From: Streptomyces galbus
GTDB taxonomy: Bacteria; Actinomycetota; Actinomycetes; Streptomycetales; Streptomycetaceae
NCBI RefSeq assembly: GCF_005280195.1
Contig: NZ_SZPR01000025.1
Location: forward strand, 1-64,000
Length of the DNA: 64,000 nucleotides
Reading direction: 5' to 3'
Within the stretch, counting starts at the first letter, position 1. Each line of letters opens with the position of its first letter. The notes under the pieces are model-generated. The model was not told the origin of the DNA. It saw only the letters and a list, made by a program, of their open reading frames with translations, and searched no databases. The translations under genes and the position numbers were made by a program. This document shows positions 18,822 through 27,843 of the stretch, one piece after another.

Positions 18822-18902
18822 ACTTTGCCCAGGTCTCGCCCGTCCGTACGAACCGAGTGCGCGAAACGGGAGCGCCCCAGAACCTGCGACCGGAGGAGTG
18901 CA

Positions 18903-20027
18903 GTGGCAGCCAACGACCGGGCAGCAGCTCCCGGCAAGTCCGGTGGGAGTGCCGGTTCCGATGGCCTGATGCGCGCCTCGCTGAGCGCCGTGGCACCCGG
19001 CACGGCCCTGCGCGACGGGCTCGAGCGCGTCCTGCGCGGCAACACCGGCGGCCTGATCGTGCTGGGCTCCGACAAGACCGTCGAGACGATGTGCACGGGC
19101 GGTTTCGTGCTGGACGTCGAGTTCACCGCGACCCGGCTGCGCGAGCTGTGCAAGCTCGACGGCGGCATCGTCCTGTCCTCCGACCTGTCGAAGATCCTCC
19201 GCGCGGGCGTGCAGTTCGTGCCCGACGCCACCATCCCGACCGAGGAGACCGGCACCCGGCACCGCACGGCGGACCGCGTCTCCAAGCAGGTCGGCTTCCC
19301 GGTGGTGTCCGTCTCGCAGTCGATGCGGCTGATCGCGCTCTACGTCTCCGGCCAGCGGCGCGTGCTGGAGGACTCGGCGGCGATCCTGTCCCGCGCGAAC
19401 CAGGCGCTGGCGACCCTGGAGCGCTACAAGCTGCGCCTGGACGAGGTCGCGGGGACGCTGTCGGCGCTGGAGATCGAGGACCTGGTGACGGTCCGGGACG
19501 TCTCCGCGGTCGCGCAGCGCCTGGAGATGGTGCGCCGCATCGCTACCGAGATCGCCGAGTACGTCGTCGAGCTGGGCACCGACGGCCGCCTGCTGGCCCT
19601 CCAGCTGGACGAGCTGATCGCCGGCGTGGAGCCCGAGCGTTCCCTGGTCGTCCGGGACTACGTGCCCGAGCCGACGGCCAAGCGCTCCCGCACGGTCGAC
19701 GAGGCCCTCTCCGAACTGGACGCCCTCAGCCACGCCGAGCTGCTCGAAATGTCCACGGTGGCCCGCGCGTTGGGGTACACCGGCTCCCCCGAGGCACTGG
19801 ACTCGGCGGTCTCCCCGCGCGGCTTCCGGCTGCTGGCCAAGGTGCCCCGCCTCCCCGGCGCGATCATCGACCGCCTGGTGGAGCACTTCGGCGGCCTGCA
19901 GAAGCTCCTCGCCGCGAGCGTCGACGACCTGCAGACGGTCGACGGCGTCGGCGAGGCCCGCGCCCGGAGCGTCCGCGAGGGCCTGTCCCGCCTGGCGGAG
20001 TCGTCGATCCTGGAGCGGTACGTCTAG
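18903..20027 (+). CDS. disA: DNA-integrity scanning diadenylate cyclase DisA
   Basis: Condenses two ATP to cyclic di-AMP and scans DNA for branched structures. The protein has 374 residues. The DAC domain is at about 30-150, with the catalytic segment LDGGIVLSSD (residues 85-94) and GTRHRTADR (117-125). A helical spine follows, then a C-terminal helix-hairpin-helix DNA-binding region ending VDGVGEARARSVREGLSRL. The usual DGA motif reads DGG (86-88). The GTG start has a strong GGAGGAG site. Linkage with radA fits a joint DNA-damage role; RadA restrains DisA in Bacillus. Confidence 0.95.
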   Translation: MAANDRAAAPGKSGGSAGSDGLMRASLSAVAPGTALRDGLERVLRGNTGGLIVLGSDKTVETMCTGGFVLDVEFTATRLRELCKLDGGIVLSSDLSKILRAGVQFVPDATIPTEETGTRHRTADRVSKQVGFPVVSVSQSMRLIALYVSGQRRVLEDSAAILSRANQALATLERYKLRLDEVAGTLSALEIEDLVTVRDVSAVAQRLEMVRRIATEIAEYVVELGTDGRLLALQLDELIAGVEPERSLVVRDYVPEPTAKRSRTVDEALSELDALSHAELLEMSTVARALGYTGSPEALDSAVSPRGFRLLAKVPRLPGAIIDRLVEHFGGLQKLLAASVDDLQTVDGVGEARARSVREGLSRLAESSILERYV

Positions 20028-20116
20028 GACGGGTCAGCGCCGCGCGGAACGGCGCGGCGCCGGCCGGCTGCGCCCCGGTCCGCCGGATGCCGCCTGCCCC
20101 TGCCCCGCCGCAATGC

Positions 20117-20968
20117 CTAGTCCGCCGTCAGCACGAACGACGTCTGGGTCTTGGCGAAGCCGGGCACCTTCGCCTCCACCAGGTACGTCCCCGGCCCGGC
20201 CTTCCCCGCCGGAGGCGTCGCGCAGTGCGGCGCGCTCGGCCGGCCGTCCCACTTCACGGTGTACGTGAAGGTCTCCCCGGCCGGCACCCGGTACAGCAGG
20301 CTCCCGGACACCTTCGGGCAGTCGTCCGACGCCCAGTAGTCGTCCGTGGCCCCGGCCTGAGTGACCGTCAGCACCGAGCTCTTCGGGCCGAGGTCGAGCT
20401 TGCAGTCGCTGCCGGAGCCGTTCTTCGCGGTGATCCGGAACGTCGGCGTCTCCCCGGGCGCGTAGCTGTTGCGGACGCTGCGCAGCGTCAACGTGACCAC
20501 GCTGGGGGTGCAGTTGGGCAACGTGGTGCCGGCCGGCAACGTCGTCGCCGCGCTCCCGGTGCCCACGCCCTCCCCGACCGCGCCCCCGCTCACGGACGCG
20601 TCACCGTTGCCGTCGGCGCCGCCGGGACCGCCCGAGCCCCCCGACCCGCCGGACCCGGAGCCCGAACCGCCGCCCGCGGAGGACCCGGCCGACGACCCGC
20701 CGGACCCGGAGCCCCCGCCGCTCGACTCGTCGCGCCCGCCCGGGTGTTGGCTGATCGCGGGCCCGGAACCGGAGGGCCCGGGTGTGATGGAGGAGGCGGG
20801 ATTCTTGCCGTCGTCCCCGCCGGCGCCGTTGTGGCCACCACCGCCGCCCGAGGTGACGATCCAGGCGATCAGGAGCGCCAACAGGGCGATCACGGACACC
20901 AGTACGACCCTCCGTCGCCAGTAGATGGAGGAGGGAAGCGGCCCGACCGGATTGCGCAGAGATCCCAC
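20117..20968 (-). CDS. Membrane-anchored or secreted protein, function unknown
   Basis: A 283-residue protein with one N-terminal membrane segment (VVLVSVIALLALLIAWIVTS, about residues 21-40). A very long Gly/Ser-rich linker follows to about residue 145. The compact C-terminal beta-rich domain has four Cys (NCTPSVV, DCKLDLG, DDCPKVS, HCATPP), suggesting two disulfides. No enzyme motif is seen; the domain resembles Streptomyces extracellular proteins of unknown role. The start is GTG at 20968, with TACAGT 7 nt upstream (leaderless). It is convergent with disA. Confidence 0.8.
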   Translation of the reverse strand: MGSLRNPVGPLPSSIYWRRRVVLVSVIALLALLIAWIVTSGGGGGHNGAGGDDGKNPASSITPGPSGSGPAISQHPGGRDESSGGGSGSGGSSAGSSAGGGSGSGSGGSGGSGGPGGADGNGDASVSGGAVGEGVGTGSAATTLPAGTTLPNCTPSVVTLTLRSVRNSYAPGETPTFRITAKNGSGSDCKLDLGPKSSVLTVTQAGATDDYWASDDCPKVSGSLLYRVPAGETFTYTVKWDGRPSAPHCATPPAGKAGPGTYLVEAKVPGFAKTQTSFVLTAD

Positions 20969-21284
20969 GGCGCAAACTGTACGAGAGATCTTGGCGTTCG
21001 CCGTTCTCACCCGCCGCCCGCCGCGCGACTTTTCCGGATCATCATCCCGGTCCCCGCGGCGAGTTCCGCTCCCGCGGCGCCTCGCTCACCCCCTTGATCG
21101 CGTTCTGTGACGACGACGGCGCACCCGGCACGGACGGTGAGCGGACCCCGCGCGGATTCGCGATCGCGCGCCTTGCAGCTCTGGCCACGGCCGGCCCGCG
21201 CCGTCGACGCCCCGGCGCCCGACCCCACCCCGTCGGGTGACGGTACGCACGTGTGCACCCCTGTCGTGGCAGGATCGGAAGGCC

Positions 21285-22310
21285 ATGACTGCGCCCACGA
21301 AGCCCCCGTACGGCACCAGCGCCCTGCCCTCCGCCGCCGCGACCGCCCCCACCACCGCCGCCGACCCCGCCCGCGCCGCCGACGCCGTCCCCGGCCCGGC
21401 CCCCGCCGAGCCGCCGACCGCCGGACCGGCGCCGGACGGGGCGCACCTGCACGCCCCCGTCATCGACTGGTTCGAGGACAACGCCCGCGACCTGCCCTGG
21501 CGCCGCCCCGAGGCCGGGGCGTGGGGCGTGATGGTCAGCGAGTTCATGCTCCAGCAGACGCCCGTCAGCCGAGTCCTGCCCGTCTACGAGCAGTGGCTGG
21601 CCCGCTGGCCCCGCCCCGCCGACCTGGCCGCGGAGGCCCCCGGCGAGGCCGTCCGCGCGTGGGGCCGCCTCGGCTACCCGCGGCGCGCGCTGCGCCTGCA
21701 CGGCGCGGCGGTGGCCATAACGGAACGGCACGGCGGTGACGTGCCCGCGGACCACGCGCAGCTCCTCGCGCTGCCCGGCATCGGCGAGTACACCGCCGCG
21801 GCGGTCGCCTCCTTCGCCCACGGACAGCGGCACGCCGTCCTGGACACCAACGTGCGCCGGGTGTTCGCGCGCGCGGTGACGGGGGTGCAGTACCCGCCGA
21901 ACGCCACCACGGCCGCCGAACGCCGGCTGGCCCGCGCGCTGCTGCCCGAGGACGAGCGGACGGCCGCCCGCTGGGCCGCCGCCTCCATGGAGCTCGGCGC
22001 GCTGGTGTGCACCGCGAAGAACGAGAGCTGCCACCGGTGCCCGATCGCGGCCCAGTGCGCGTGGCGGCTCGCCGGCAAGCCGGAGCACGCCGGTCCGCCG
22101 CGGCGCGGGCAGACGTACGCGGGCACCGACCGTCAGGTGCGCGGCAAGCTGCTCGCCGTGCTGCGCGAGGCGCACGCGCCCGTGCCGCAGTCCGCGCTGG
22201 ACCGGGTGTGGCACGAACCGGTGCAGCGGGCACGGGCGTTGGACGGTCTCGTGGCGGACGGCCTGGTCGAGCCGCTGCCGGGCGGCCTGTACCGGCTGCC
22301 GCACAGCTGA
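21285..22310 (+). CDS. mutY: A/G-specific adenine DNA glycosylase
   Basis: Removes adenine mispaired with 8-oxoguanine. A 341-residue HhH-GPD glycosylase after a roughly 50-residue Ala/Pro-rich N-terminal extension. Catalytic Glu86 (VSEFMLQQTPV), the helix-hairpin-helix LPGIGEYTAAAV, and Asp187 (LDTNVRR) are present. The [4Fe-4S] ligands Cys242, Cys249, Cys252 and Cys258 have the family's C-x6-C-x2-C-x5-C spacing. The C-terminal NUDT1-like MutT domain of E. coli MutY is mostly absent, so recognition of 8-oxoG may differ. ATG at 21285 is chosen from local context; the ribosome site is weak (GGAAGGCC). Confidence 0.94.
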   Translation: MTAPTKPPYGTSALPSAAATAPTTAADPARAADAVPGPAPAEPPTAGPAPDGAHLHAPVIDWFEDNARDLPWRRPEAGAWGVMVSEFMLQQTPVSRVLPVYEQWLARWPRPADLAAEAPGEAVRAWGRLGYPRRALRLHGAAVAITERHGGDVPADHAQLLALPGIGEYTAAAVASFAHGQRHAVLDTNVRRVFARAVTGVQYPPNATTAAERRLARALLPEDERTAARWAAASMELGALVCTAKNESCHRCPIAAQCAWRLAGKPEHAGPPRRGQTYAGTDRQVRGKLLAVLREAHAPVPQSALDRVWHEPVQRARALDGLVADGLVEPLPGGLYRLPHS

Positions 22311-22465
22311 CACACGGGCGCCGGACAGCGGCCGCACCGCGGACGACGGCCCGGTCGCGTCCGTGACACGGCGTTCGTCACGGTCGACCGGCCGGACAAA
22401 TCACCCCATAAGCCACTCAACTGCCCCATCCCCTTACCCCGTTGCCGCGGCTGTTACACAACCGA

Positions 22466-22528
22466 CGGACAGCTGAGCGCTGGCCGCAGGCTGCTTCGGA
22501 CAGCGCCGTGACAAGTGCTCCGTAGCTT
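22466..22528 (+). promoter_or_regulatory. Candidate CseB-controlled sigE promoter
   Basis: An exact 8-bp direct repeat, CGGACAGC, occurs at 22466-22473 and 22497-22504, a centre distance of 31 bp or three helix turns. A TAGCTT -10 candidate lies at 22523-22528, and no recognisable -35 exists where the second repeat sits. This is the pattern of an OmpR-family activated promoter. In S. coelicolor, sigE transcription depends on CseB. Assigning CseB to these repeats is inference. Confidence 0.5.
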
Positions 22529-22629
22529 CTCTTCCGTGGCCGCCACCGACACGGGGGCCACGGACCTGAAGCAGGAACCGGCCGGGGACAGCCCGCCGGA
22601 AACGGGGAACTTTTCGGAGGCGGTTGATC

Positions 22630-23172
22630 ATGGCGCAGGGCGAGGTGCTCGAGTTCGAGGAGTACGTCCGCACCCGGCAGGACGCGCTGCTGCGCAGCGC
22701 CCGCCGGCTGGTCCCGGACCCGGTCGACGCCCAGGACCTGCTGCAGACCGCACTGGCCCGCACCTACGGCCGCTGGGAGGGCATCGCCGACAAGCGGCTC
22801 GCCGACGCCTACCTGCGCCGGGTCATGATCAATACCCGCACCGAGTGGTGGCGCGCCCGCAAGCTGGAGGAGGTGCCCACCGAGCAGCTCCCGGACGCGT
22901 GCGTGGACGACGCCACCGAGCAGCACGCCGACCGCGCCCTGCTGATGGACGCGATGAAGGTCCTGGCACCCAAGCAGCGCAGCGTCGTGGTGCTGCGACA
23001 CTGGGAGCAGATGTCCACGGAGGAGACCGCCGCGGCCCTCGGCATGTCGGCCGGAACGGTCAAGAGCACGCTGCACCGGGCGCTCGCCCGGCTCCGCGAG
23101 GAGCTGGAGGCGCGCGACCTGGACGCACGCGCGCTGGAGCGTGAGGAGCGGGAGCGTTGCGCGGCGGCTTGA
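22630..23172 (+). CDS. sigE: ECF sigma factor SigE (cell-envelope stress)
   Basis: A 180-residue extracytoplasmic-function sigma factor that directs RNA polymerase to cell-wall maintenance genes. Region 2 is at about 12-80 (DLLQTALARTYGRWEGIADK) and region 4 at about 115-165 (LRHWEQMSTEETAAALGMSA). There is no anti-sigma gene; its control is by the neighbouring CseB/CseC pair, as established in S. coelicolor. ATG at 22630 follows GGAGG at 9 nt spacing. Its last 16 nt overlap cseA. The protein matches my memory of S. coelicolor SigE almost throughout. Confidence 0.96.
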   Translation: MAQGEVLEFEEYVRTRQDALLRSARRLVPDPVDAQDLLQTALARTYGRWEGIADKRLADAYLRRVMINTRTEWWRARKLEEVPTEQLPDACVDDATEQHADRALLMDAMKVLAPKQRSVVVLRHWEQMSTEETAAALGMSAGTVKSTLHRALARLREELEARDLDARALEREERERCAAA

Positions 23173-23840
23173 CCGACCCCGGGCCCACCCCGGACCGGCC
23201 CGGGACCACCCGGGCCCCCGGGGCCCTGCAGGCGGCAGGCACGGCAGTGGCCGTGCTCGCCGCCCTGGCCTTTTTGGTCTCCGCGTGCGCCACCGGCGGC
23301 ACCGGTGCCCGTGACGAGGGCCCGGCCCACGCCGACGCGGCCGGGGGCAGCGCGAAGGTCTCCGCCTCGGCCGCGCCGAGCGACACACCCGAGCGGGTGG
23401 ACGCCGTGCGGCTGATCAAGCAGGACCCGGCGGTCTCGACGGAGGTCAAGCGCGAGCTCAAGCCGTGCGTCGGCGACGAGTACCCGATCGACGTCTCCTA
23501 CGGCGACCTCACCGGCGGCTCCGCCAGCGACGTCGTCGTCAACATCCTGACCTGCAGCGACACGGTCGGCGTCGGCGCCTACGTGTACCGGGAGCGGGAC
23601 GGCCGCTACGAGAACGTCTTCAAGGCCGAGGAGCCGCCGGTCTACGCCGAGATCGACCGGGGCGACCTCGTGGTGACCAAGCAGGTCTACGAGCGGGGCG
23701 ACCCGGTCTCCAGCCCGTCCGGCGAGAACGTCATCACGTACCACTGGAGGGCGGGCCGGTTCGCCGAGGCGTACCGCACGCACAACGACTACAGCAACGT
23801 CGTCGGCGGGGACGCGACGCCCGCCCCCGAGAGCGGATGA
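23157..23840 (+). CDS. cseA: Lipoprotein CseA, modulator of SigE response
   Basis: A 227-residue lipoprotein. A hydrophobic signal (AVAVLAALAFLVSAC) ends in a lipobox with the lipidated Cys44. The mature part has three further Cys and no enzymatic motif. In S. coelicolor CseA sits on the outer membrane face and dampens sigE expression. The start is taken as TTG at 23157, inside the sigE end, with GGAGCGGGAG just upstream; translation is therefore coupled to sigE. This TTG start is an inference. Confidence 0.92.
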   Translation: MRGGLTDPGPTPDRPGTTRAPGALQAAGTAVAVLAALAFLVSACATGGTGARDEGPAHADAAGGSAKVSASAAPSDTPERVDAVRLIKQDPAVSTEVKRELKPCVGDEYPIDVSYGDLTGGSASDVVVNILTCSDTVGVGAYVYRERDGRYENVFKAEEPPVYAEIDRGDLVVTKQVYERGDPVSSPSGENVITYHWRAGRFAEAYRTHNDYSNVVGGDATPAPESG

Positions 23841-23927
23841 GCGTCGTTCGCGACGATTCCCGGGTGGGCGTGAACCGATCGGGGCGCCGCAACCGATGAG
23901 GACAGTGAACGCATCACGCACCGCGGA

Positions 23928-23956
23928 CGTCCCCCTCAGGGGAGCCGCGGGGGACG
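23928..23956 (+). promoter_or_regulatory. Hairpin in cseA-cseB spacer
   Basis: Arms 23928-23935 (CGTCCCCC) and 23949-23956 (GGGGGACG) are perfect with a 13-nt loop. The hairpin lies 43 nt before the cseB start and could limit read-through or protect the downstream RNA end. Confidence 0.4.
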
Positions 23957-23998
23957 ACCGAGATCCACACGAGGACCACGAGGACTGAGAGCACCGGG

Positions 23999-24700
23999 AT
24001 GGCAGACCAGACACACGTCCTGTTCGTCGAGGACGACGACGTCATCCGCGAGGCCACCCAGCTCGCCCTGGAGCGGGACGGCTTCGTCGTCACCGCCATG
24101 CCCGACGGGCTGTCGGGTCTGGAGGCGTTCCGCGCGGACCGCCCCGACATCGCCCTGCTGGACGTCATGGTGCCCGGTCTGGACGGCGTCAGCCTGTGCC
24201 GGCGCATCCGCGACGAGTCCACCGTGCCGGTGATCATGCTGTCCGCGCGCGCCGACTCCATCGACGTGGTCCTCGGCCTGGAGGCCGGTGCCGACGACTA
24301 CGTGACCAAGCCGTTCGACGGGGCCGTGCTGGTCGCCCGCATCCGGGCGGTGCTGCGCCGCTTCGGGCACGCGGGCGGCGGTGACCGCGCCGAGCCCGAG
24401 GCGGCCGCCGACGGCGGACTGCTCACCTTCGGGGACCTGGAGGTCGACACCGAGGGCATGGAGGTGCGCCGGGGCGGACAGCCGGTGGCGCTCACCCCGA
24501 CCGAGATGCGCCTGCTGCTGGAGTTCTCCTCCGCCCCGGGGACGGTGCTGTCCCGCGACAAGCTGCTGGAGCGTGTCTGGGACTACGGCTGGGGAGGGGA
24601 CACCCGCGTCGTCGACGTCCATGTGCAGCGACTGCGGCAGAAGATCGGCCAGGACCGCATCGAGACGGTCCGCGGCTTCGGTTACAAGCTGAAGGCCTGA
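23999..24700 (+). CDS. cseB: Response regulator CseB
   Basis: A 233-residue OmpR/PhoB-type response regulator. The receiver domain has acidic residues 11-13 (FVEDDD), phospho-acceptor Asp55 (ALLDVMVPG) and Lys104 (VTKPFD). The winged-helix DNA-binding domain occupies about 140-230 (LTPTEMRLLLEFSSAPGTVL, RVWDYGWGGDTRVVDVHVQR). In S. coelicolor, phosphorylated CseB activates the sigE promoter in response to envelope stress. The ribosome site is weak (GAGGACTGAGAG). cseC follows 12 nt after the stop. Confidence 0.96.
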   Translation: MADQTHVLFVEDDDVIREATQLALERDGFVVTAMPDGLSGLEAFRADRPDIALLDVMVPGLDGVSLCRRIRDESTVPVIMLSARADSIDVVLGLEAGADDYVTKPFDGAVLVARIRAVLRRFGHAGGGDRAEPEAAADGGLLTFGDLEVDTEGMEVRRGGQPVALTPTEMRLLLEFSSAPGTVLSRDKLLERVWDYGWGGDTRVVDVHVQRLRQKIGQDRIETVRGFGYKLKA

Positions 24701-24712
24701 GCGGAGCGGGGT

Positions 24713-26125
24713 ATGCGGGGGATGGTGCGGCACCTGGTTCCGGCGCAGGTGGAGCGAGCGGGCATCCGGACGGGTCTGCGGTGGAAGCTGAGCGCGGCGA
24801 TCGCGCTGGTCGGCGCGCTGGTGGCGATCGCGCTCAGCCTGGTCGTGCACAACGCCGCCCGGGTGTCGATGCTGGACAACGCCCGTGACCTCGCCGACGA
24901 GCGGGTCCGGATCGCCCAGCGCAACTACGAGCTGTCCGGCCGGCCGAACTTCCCCAGCGTCAAGATCGACGACCCCCGGCTGCCGGCCGAGCTGCGGCAG
25001 AAGGTCGAGGACGGCCGCCGGGCCACGTTCGTGGCCGACCGGGCGGGCGGGGTGCCCGACATCTGGGCGGCCATGCCGCTCAAGGACGGGCACGTGATGT
25101 CCCTGCACACCGGCTTCACCGACCGCAGCACGGACATCCTCAACGACCTCGACCAGGCCCTGGTGATCGGCTCCATCGCGGTGGTCCTCGGCGGCAGCGC
25201 GCTCGGCGTCCTGATCGGCGGGCAGCTCTCGCGGCGGCTGCGCAAGGCGGCGGCCGCGGCGAACCAGGTCGCCAAGGGCGAGCCGGACGTACGCGTGCGG
25301 GACGCGATCGGCGGGGTCGTCCGCGACGAGACCGACGACCTGGCCAGCGCGGTGGACGCCATGGCGGACGCCCTCCAGCAGCGGCTGGAGGCCGAGCGCC
25401 GGGTCACCGCCGACATCGCGCACGAGCTGCGCACCCCGGTGACCGGGCTGCTCACCGCCGCCGAGCTGCTGCCTCCCGGGCGGCCGACCGAGCTGGTGCT
25501 GGACCGCGCCAAGGCGATGCGCACGCTCGTCGAGGACGTGCTGGAGGTGGCCCGGCTGGACGGCGCCTCCGAGCGGGCCGAGCTGCAGGACCTCATGCTG
25601 GGCGAGTTCGTCACCCGGCGGGTGGCGGCGAAGGACCCCGACGTCGAGGTGCGGGTGGTGCACGAGTCGGAGGTCACCACCGACCCGCGCCGGCTGGAGC
25701 GCGTGCTGTTCAACCTGCTGGCCAACGCCGCCCGCCACGGCAGACCGCCGATCCAGGTCACCGTCGAGGGCCGTGTCATCCGGGTGCGCGACCACGGCCC
25801 CGGGTTCCCCGAGGCGCTGCTCGCCGAGGGCCCGAGCCGCTTCCGCACCGGCAGCACCGACCGCTCCGGGCACGGGCACGGCCTCGGCCTGACCATCGCC
25901 GCGGGCCAGGCCCGCGTGTTGGGCGCCCGCCTCACCTTCCGCAACGTCCGGCCCGCGGGCGCACCCGGTCACGTACCGGCGGAGGGCGCGGTCGCCGTGC
26001 TGTGGCTGCCGGAACACGCCCCGACCAACACGGGCAGCTACCCGATGCTGCCGCTCCCGGGCGCGGCCGCACCCCCGGGACCGAGATCCGGCCCGCCTGT
26101 CGGGCCCCGGCCCCTGGGCTCCTAG
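24713..26125 (+). CDS. cseC: Sensor histidine kinase CseC
   Basis: A 470-residue membrane sensor kinase. Two membrane helices (about 25-45 and 145-168) flank a roughly 100-residue outer sensor domain. A HAMP region, HisKA with phospho-acceptor His237 (DIAHELRTPVTG), and an ATPase domain follow (NLLANAARHG, VRDHGPGFP, GHGHGLGLTIA). The C-terminal Pro-rich tail is dispensable-looking. In S. coelicolor CseC senses cell-wall damage, including cell-wall antibiotics, and phosphorylates CseB. ATG at 24713 is chosen; a second ATG lies 9 nt downstream. Confidence 0.96.
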   Translation: MRGMVRHLVPAQVERAGIRTGLRWKLSAAIALVGALVAIALSLVVHNAARVSMLDNARDLADERVRIAQRNYELSGRPNFPSVKIDDPRLPAELRQKVEDGRRATFVADRAGGVPDIWAAMPLKDGHVMSLHTGFTDRSTDILNDLDQALVIGSIAVVLGGSALGVLIGGQLSRRLRKAAAAANQVAKGEPDVRVRDAIGGVVRDETDDLASAVDAMADALQQRLEAERRVTADIAHELRTPVTGLLTAAELLPPGRPTELVLDRAKAMRTLVEDVLEVARLDGASERAELQDLMLGEFVTRRVAAKDPDVEVRVVHESEVTTDPRRLERVLFNLLANAARHGRPPIQVTVEGRVIRVRDHGPGFPEALLAEGPSRFRTGSTDRSGHGHGLGLTIAAGQARVLGARLTFRNVRPAGAPGHVPAEGAVAVLWLPEHAPTNTGSYPMLPLPGAAAPPGPRSGPPVGPRPLGS

Positions 26126-26172
26126 GAGAACGCCCCGGCCCGGGGCTCGTGGGAGGAGCGGCGGGCGCAGGA

Positions 26173-26208
26173 GAAGGCCCCCGGGGCGGACAACCGCCGG
26201 GGGCCTTC
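26173..26208. terminator. Bidirectional terminator between cseC and MFS gene
   Basis: Perfect 12-bp arms 26173-26184 and 26197-26208 (GAAGGCCCCCGG and complement) lie between two convergent genes. Confidence 0.75.
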
Positions 26209-26231
26209 GTGGTCAGGGAGTGACTCGTCGG

Positions 26232-27818
26232 TCAGACCGCTTCGACGACCGGCGTCTGCGGTGCGGCCTCGGCCGGCGCGTCCTCCGCCTTGGGGCCCGC
26301 CCCCTTGAGCGGCACCTCCTTGACGAAGACGGCGGCGACCAGGGCGACCACGGCCACCACGGACCCGAGGACGAAGGCCGCGTGGGTGCCGTCGGACACG
26401 GCGTACTGGTAGGCCTCGCGGGCCGCGGCCGGCAGCTTCGCCAGGTGGGCCGCGTCGAGCTGGGCGGACTGCTCGGTGACCTTCGAGCCGATCGAACCGG
26501 CCCGCTCGCTCATGACGTCCTGGACCCGGTGGTTGAACAGCGCACCCATGATCGCGACGCCGAAGGAGGACCCGAGCGTACGGAACAGGGTGGTCGAGGA
26601 GGACGCGACGCCCATGTCCCGCATCTCCACGCTGTTCTGCGCGACCAGCATGGTGATCTGCATCAGGCAGCCCATGCCGAGGCCGAGAACGGCCATGAAC
26701 AGCCCGGAGGTGAGCCGGGTGGTGCCGGTGTCCATCGTCGACAGCAGGTACAGGCCGACGATCATCAGGGCGCTGCCGACGACCGGGAAGACCTTGTAGC
26801 GGCCGGTGCTGGTGGTGATCCGGCCCGCGATCATGGAGGTGACCAGCATCGCGCCGAGCATCGGCAGGAGCAGCAGACCCGAGTTGGTCGCGGACGCGCC
26901 CTGCACGGACTGCTGGTAGAGCGGCAGGAAGAGGGTCGCGCCGAACATCACGAAGCCGGTGATGAAGCCGATGACCGACATGAGGGTGAAGTTGCGGCTG
27001 CGGAAGATGTGCAGCGGGACGACCGGCTCGGCGGCCTTGGTCTGCCAGAACACGAACCCGACGAGCGCGGCCACGCCGATGCCGATCAGCTCCATGATCC
27101 GCGCGGACGTCCAGGCGTACTCGGTGCCGCCCCACGTGGTGACCAGCACGATCGAGGTGATGCCGACGGTCAGCAGCACGACGCCGAGGTAGTCGATGCC
27201 CGCCTTGGACCGCTTCTTCGGCAGGTGCAGCACCGCGCTGATCAGACCGAGGGAGACGACGCCGAGCGGCAGGTTGATGTAGAAGGCCCAGCGCCAGCCC
27301 CAGTGGTCGGTGATGGTGCCGCCGACGAGGGGTCCGGCGATCATCGCGACCGCCATGACGGCGGCCATCATGCCCTGGTACTTGCCGCGCTCACGGGGCG
27401 GGATCAGGTCGCCGATGATCGCCATGACGCCGACCATCAGACCGCCGGCGCCCAGGCCCTGCACGGCGCGGAAGCCGATCAGCTCGCCCATGTTCTGGGC
27501 CATGCCGCTCAGCGCGGACCCGATCAGGAAGAGCACGATCGAGGTCATGAAGGTGGCCTTGCGGCCGTACATGTCGCCGAGCTTGCCCCAGATGGGCGTG
27601 GCGGCGGCGGTCGCGAGGGTGTACGCGGTCACCACCCAGGAAAGGTGTTCGAGCCCGCCGAGCTCGCCGACGATCGTCGGCATCGCGGTGCCCACGATCA
27701 TGTTGTCGAGCATCGCGAGCATCATCGTGATCATGAGTGCGAGCAGGACCACCCGCACGCTCTTCGGCTGTTTGCCGTCGCTGGTCCCGGCCACCGCGGC
27801 CGGCTGTGTGTCCGCCAT
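26232..27818 (-). CDS. MFS drug exporter, DHA2 (14-helix) family
   Basis: A 528-residue proton-driven exporter of the EmrB/QacA type. Motif D1-like LDNMIVGTAMPTIVGEL lies in helix 1, motif A GKLGDMYGRK after helix 2, motif B GFRAVQGLGAGGLMVG in helix 4 and motif C AGPLVGGTITD in helix 5. About 14 helices are predicted. The ATG has a GGGAAGAG site. It is divergent from a TetR gene, and twin dyads between them indicate control by that repressor. The substrate is probably a toxic or antibiotic compound. Confidence 0.94.
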   Translation of the reverse strand: MADTQPAAVAGTSDGKQPKSVRVVLLALMITMMLAMLDNMIVGTAMPTIVGELGGLEHLSWVVTAYTLATAAATPIWGKLGDMYGRKATFMTSIVLFLIGSALSGMAQNMGELIGFRAVQGLGAGGLMVGVMAIIGDLIPPRERGKYQGMMAAVMAVAMIAGPLVGGTITDHWGWRWAFYINLPLGVVSLGLISAVLHLPKKRSKAGIDYLGVVLLTVGITSIVLVTTWGGTEYAWTSARIMELIGIGVAALVGFVFWQTKAAEPVVPLHIFRSRNFTLMSVIGFITGFVMFGATLFLPLYQQSVQGASATNSGLLLLPMLGAMLVTSMIAGRITTSTGRYKVFPVVGSALMIVGLYLLSTMDTGTTRLTSGLFMAVLGLGMGCLMQITMLVAQNSVEMRDMGVASSSTTLFRTLGSSFGVAIMGALFNHRVQDVMSERAGSIGSKVTEQSAQLDAAHLAKLPAAAREAYQYAVSDGTHAAFVLGSVVAVVALVAAVFVKEVPLKGAGPKAEDAPAEAAPQTPVVEAV

Positions 27819-27843
27819 CTCTTCCCACTCCCCCAGGGCCGCT

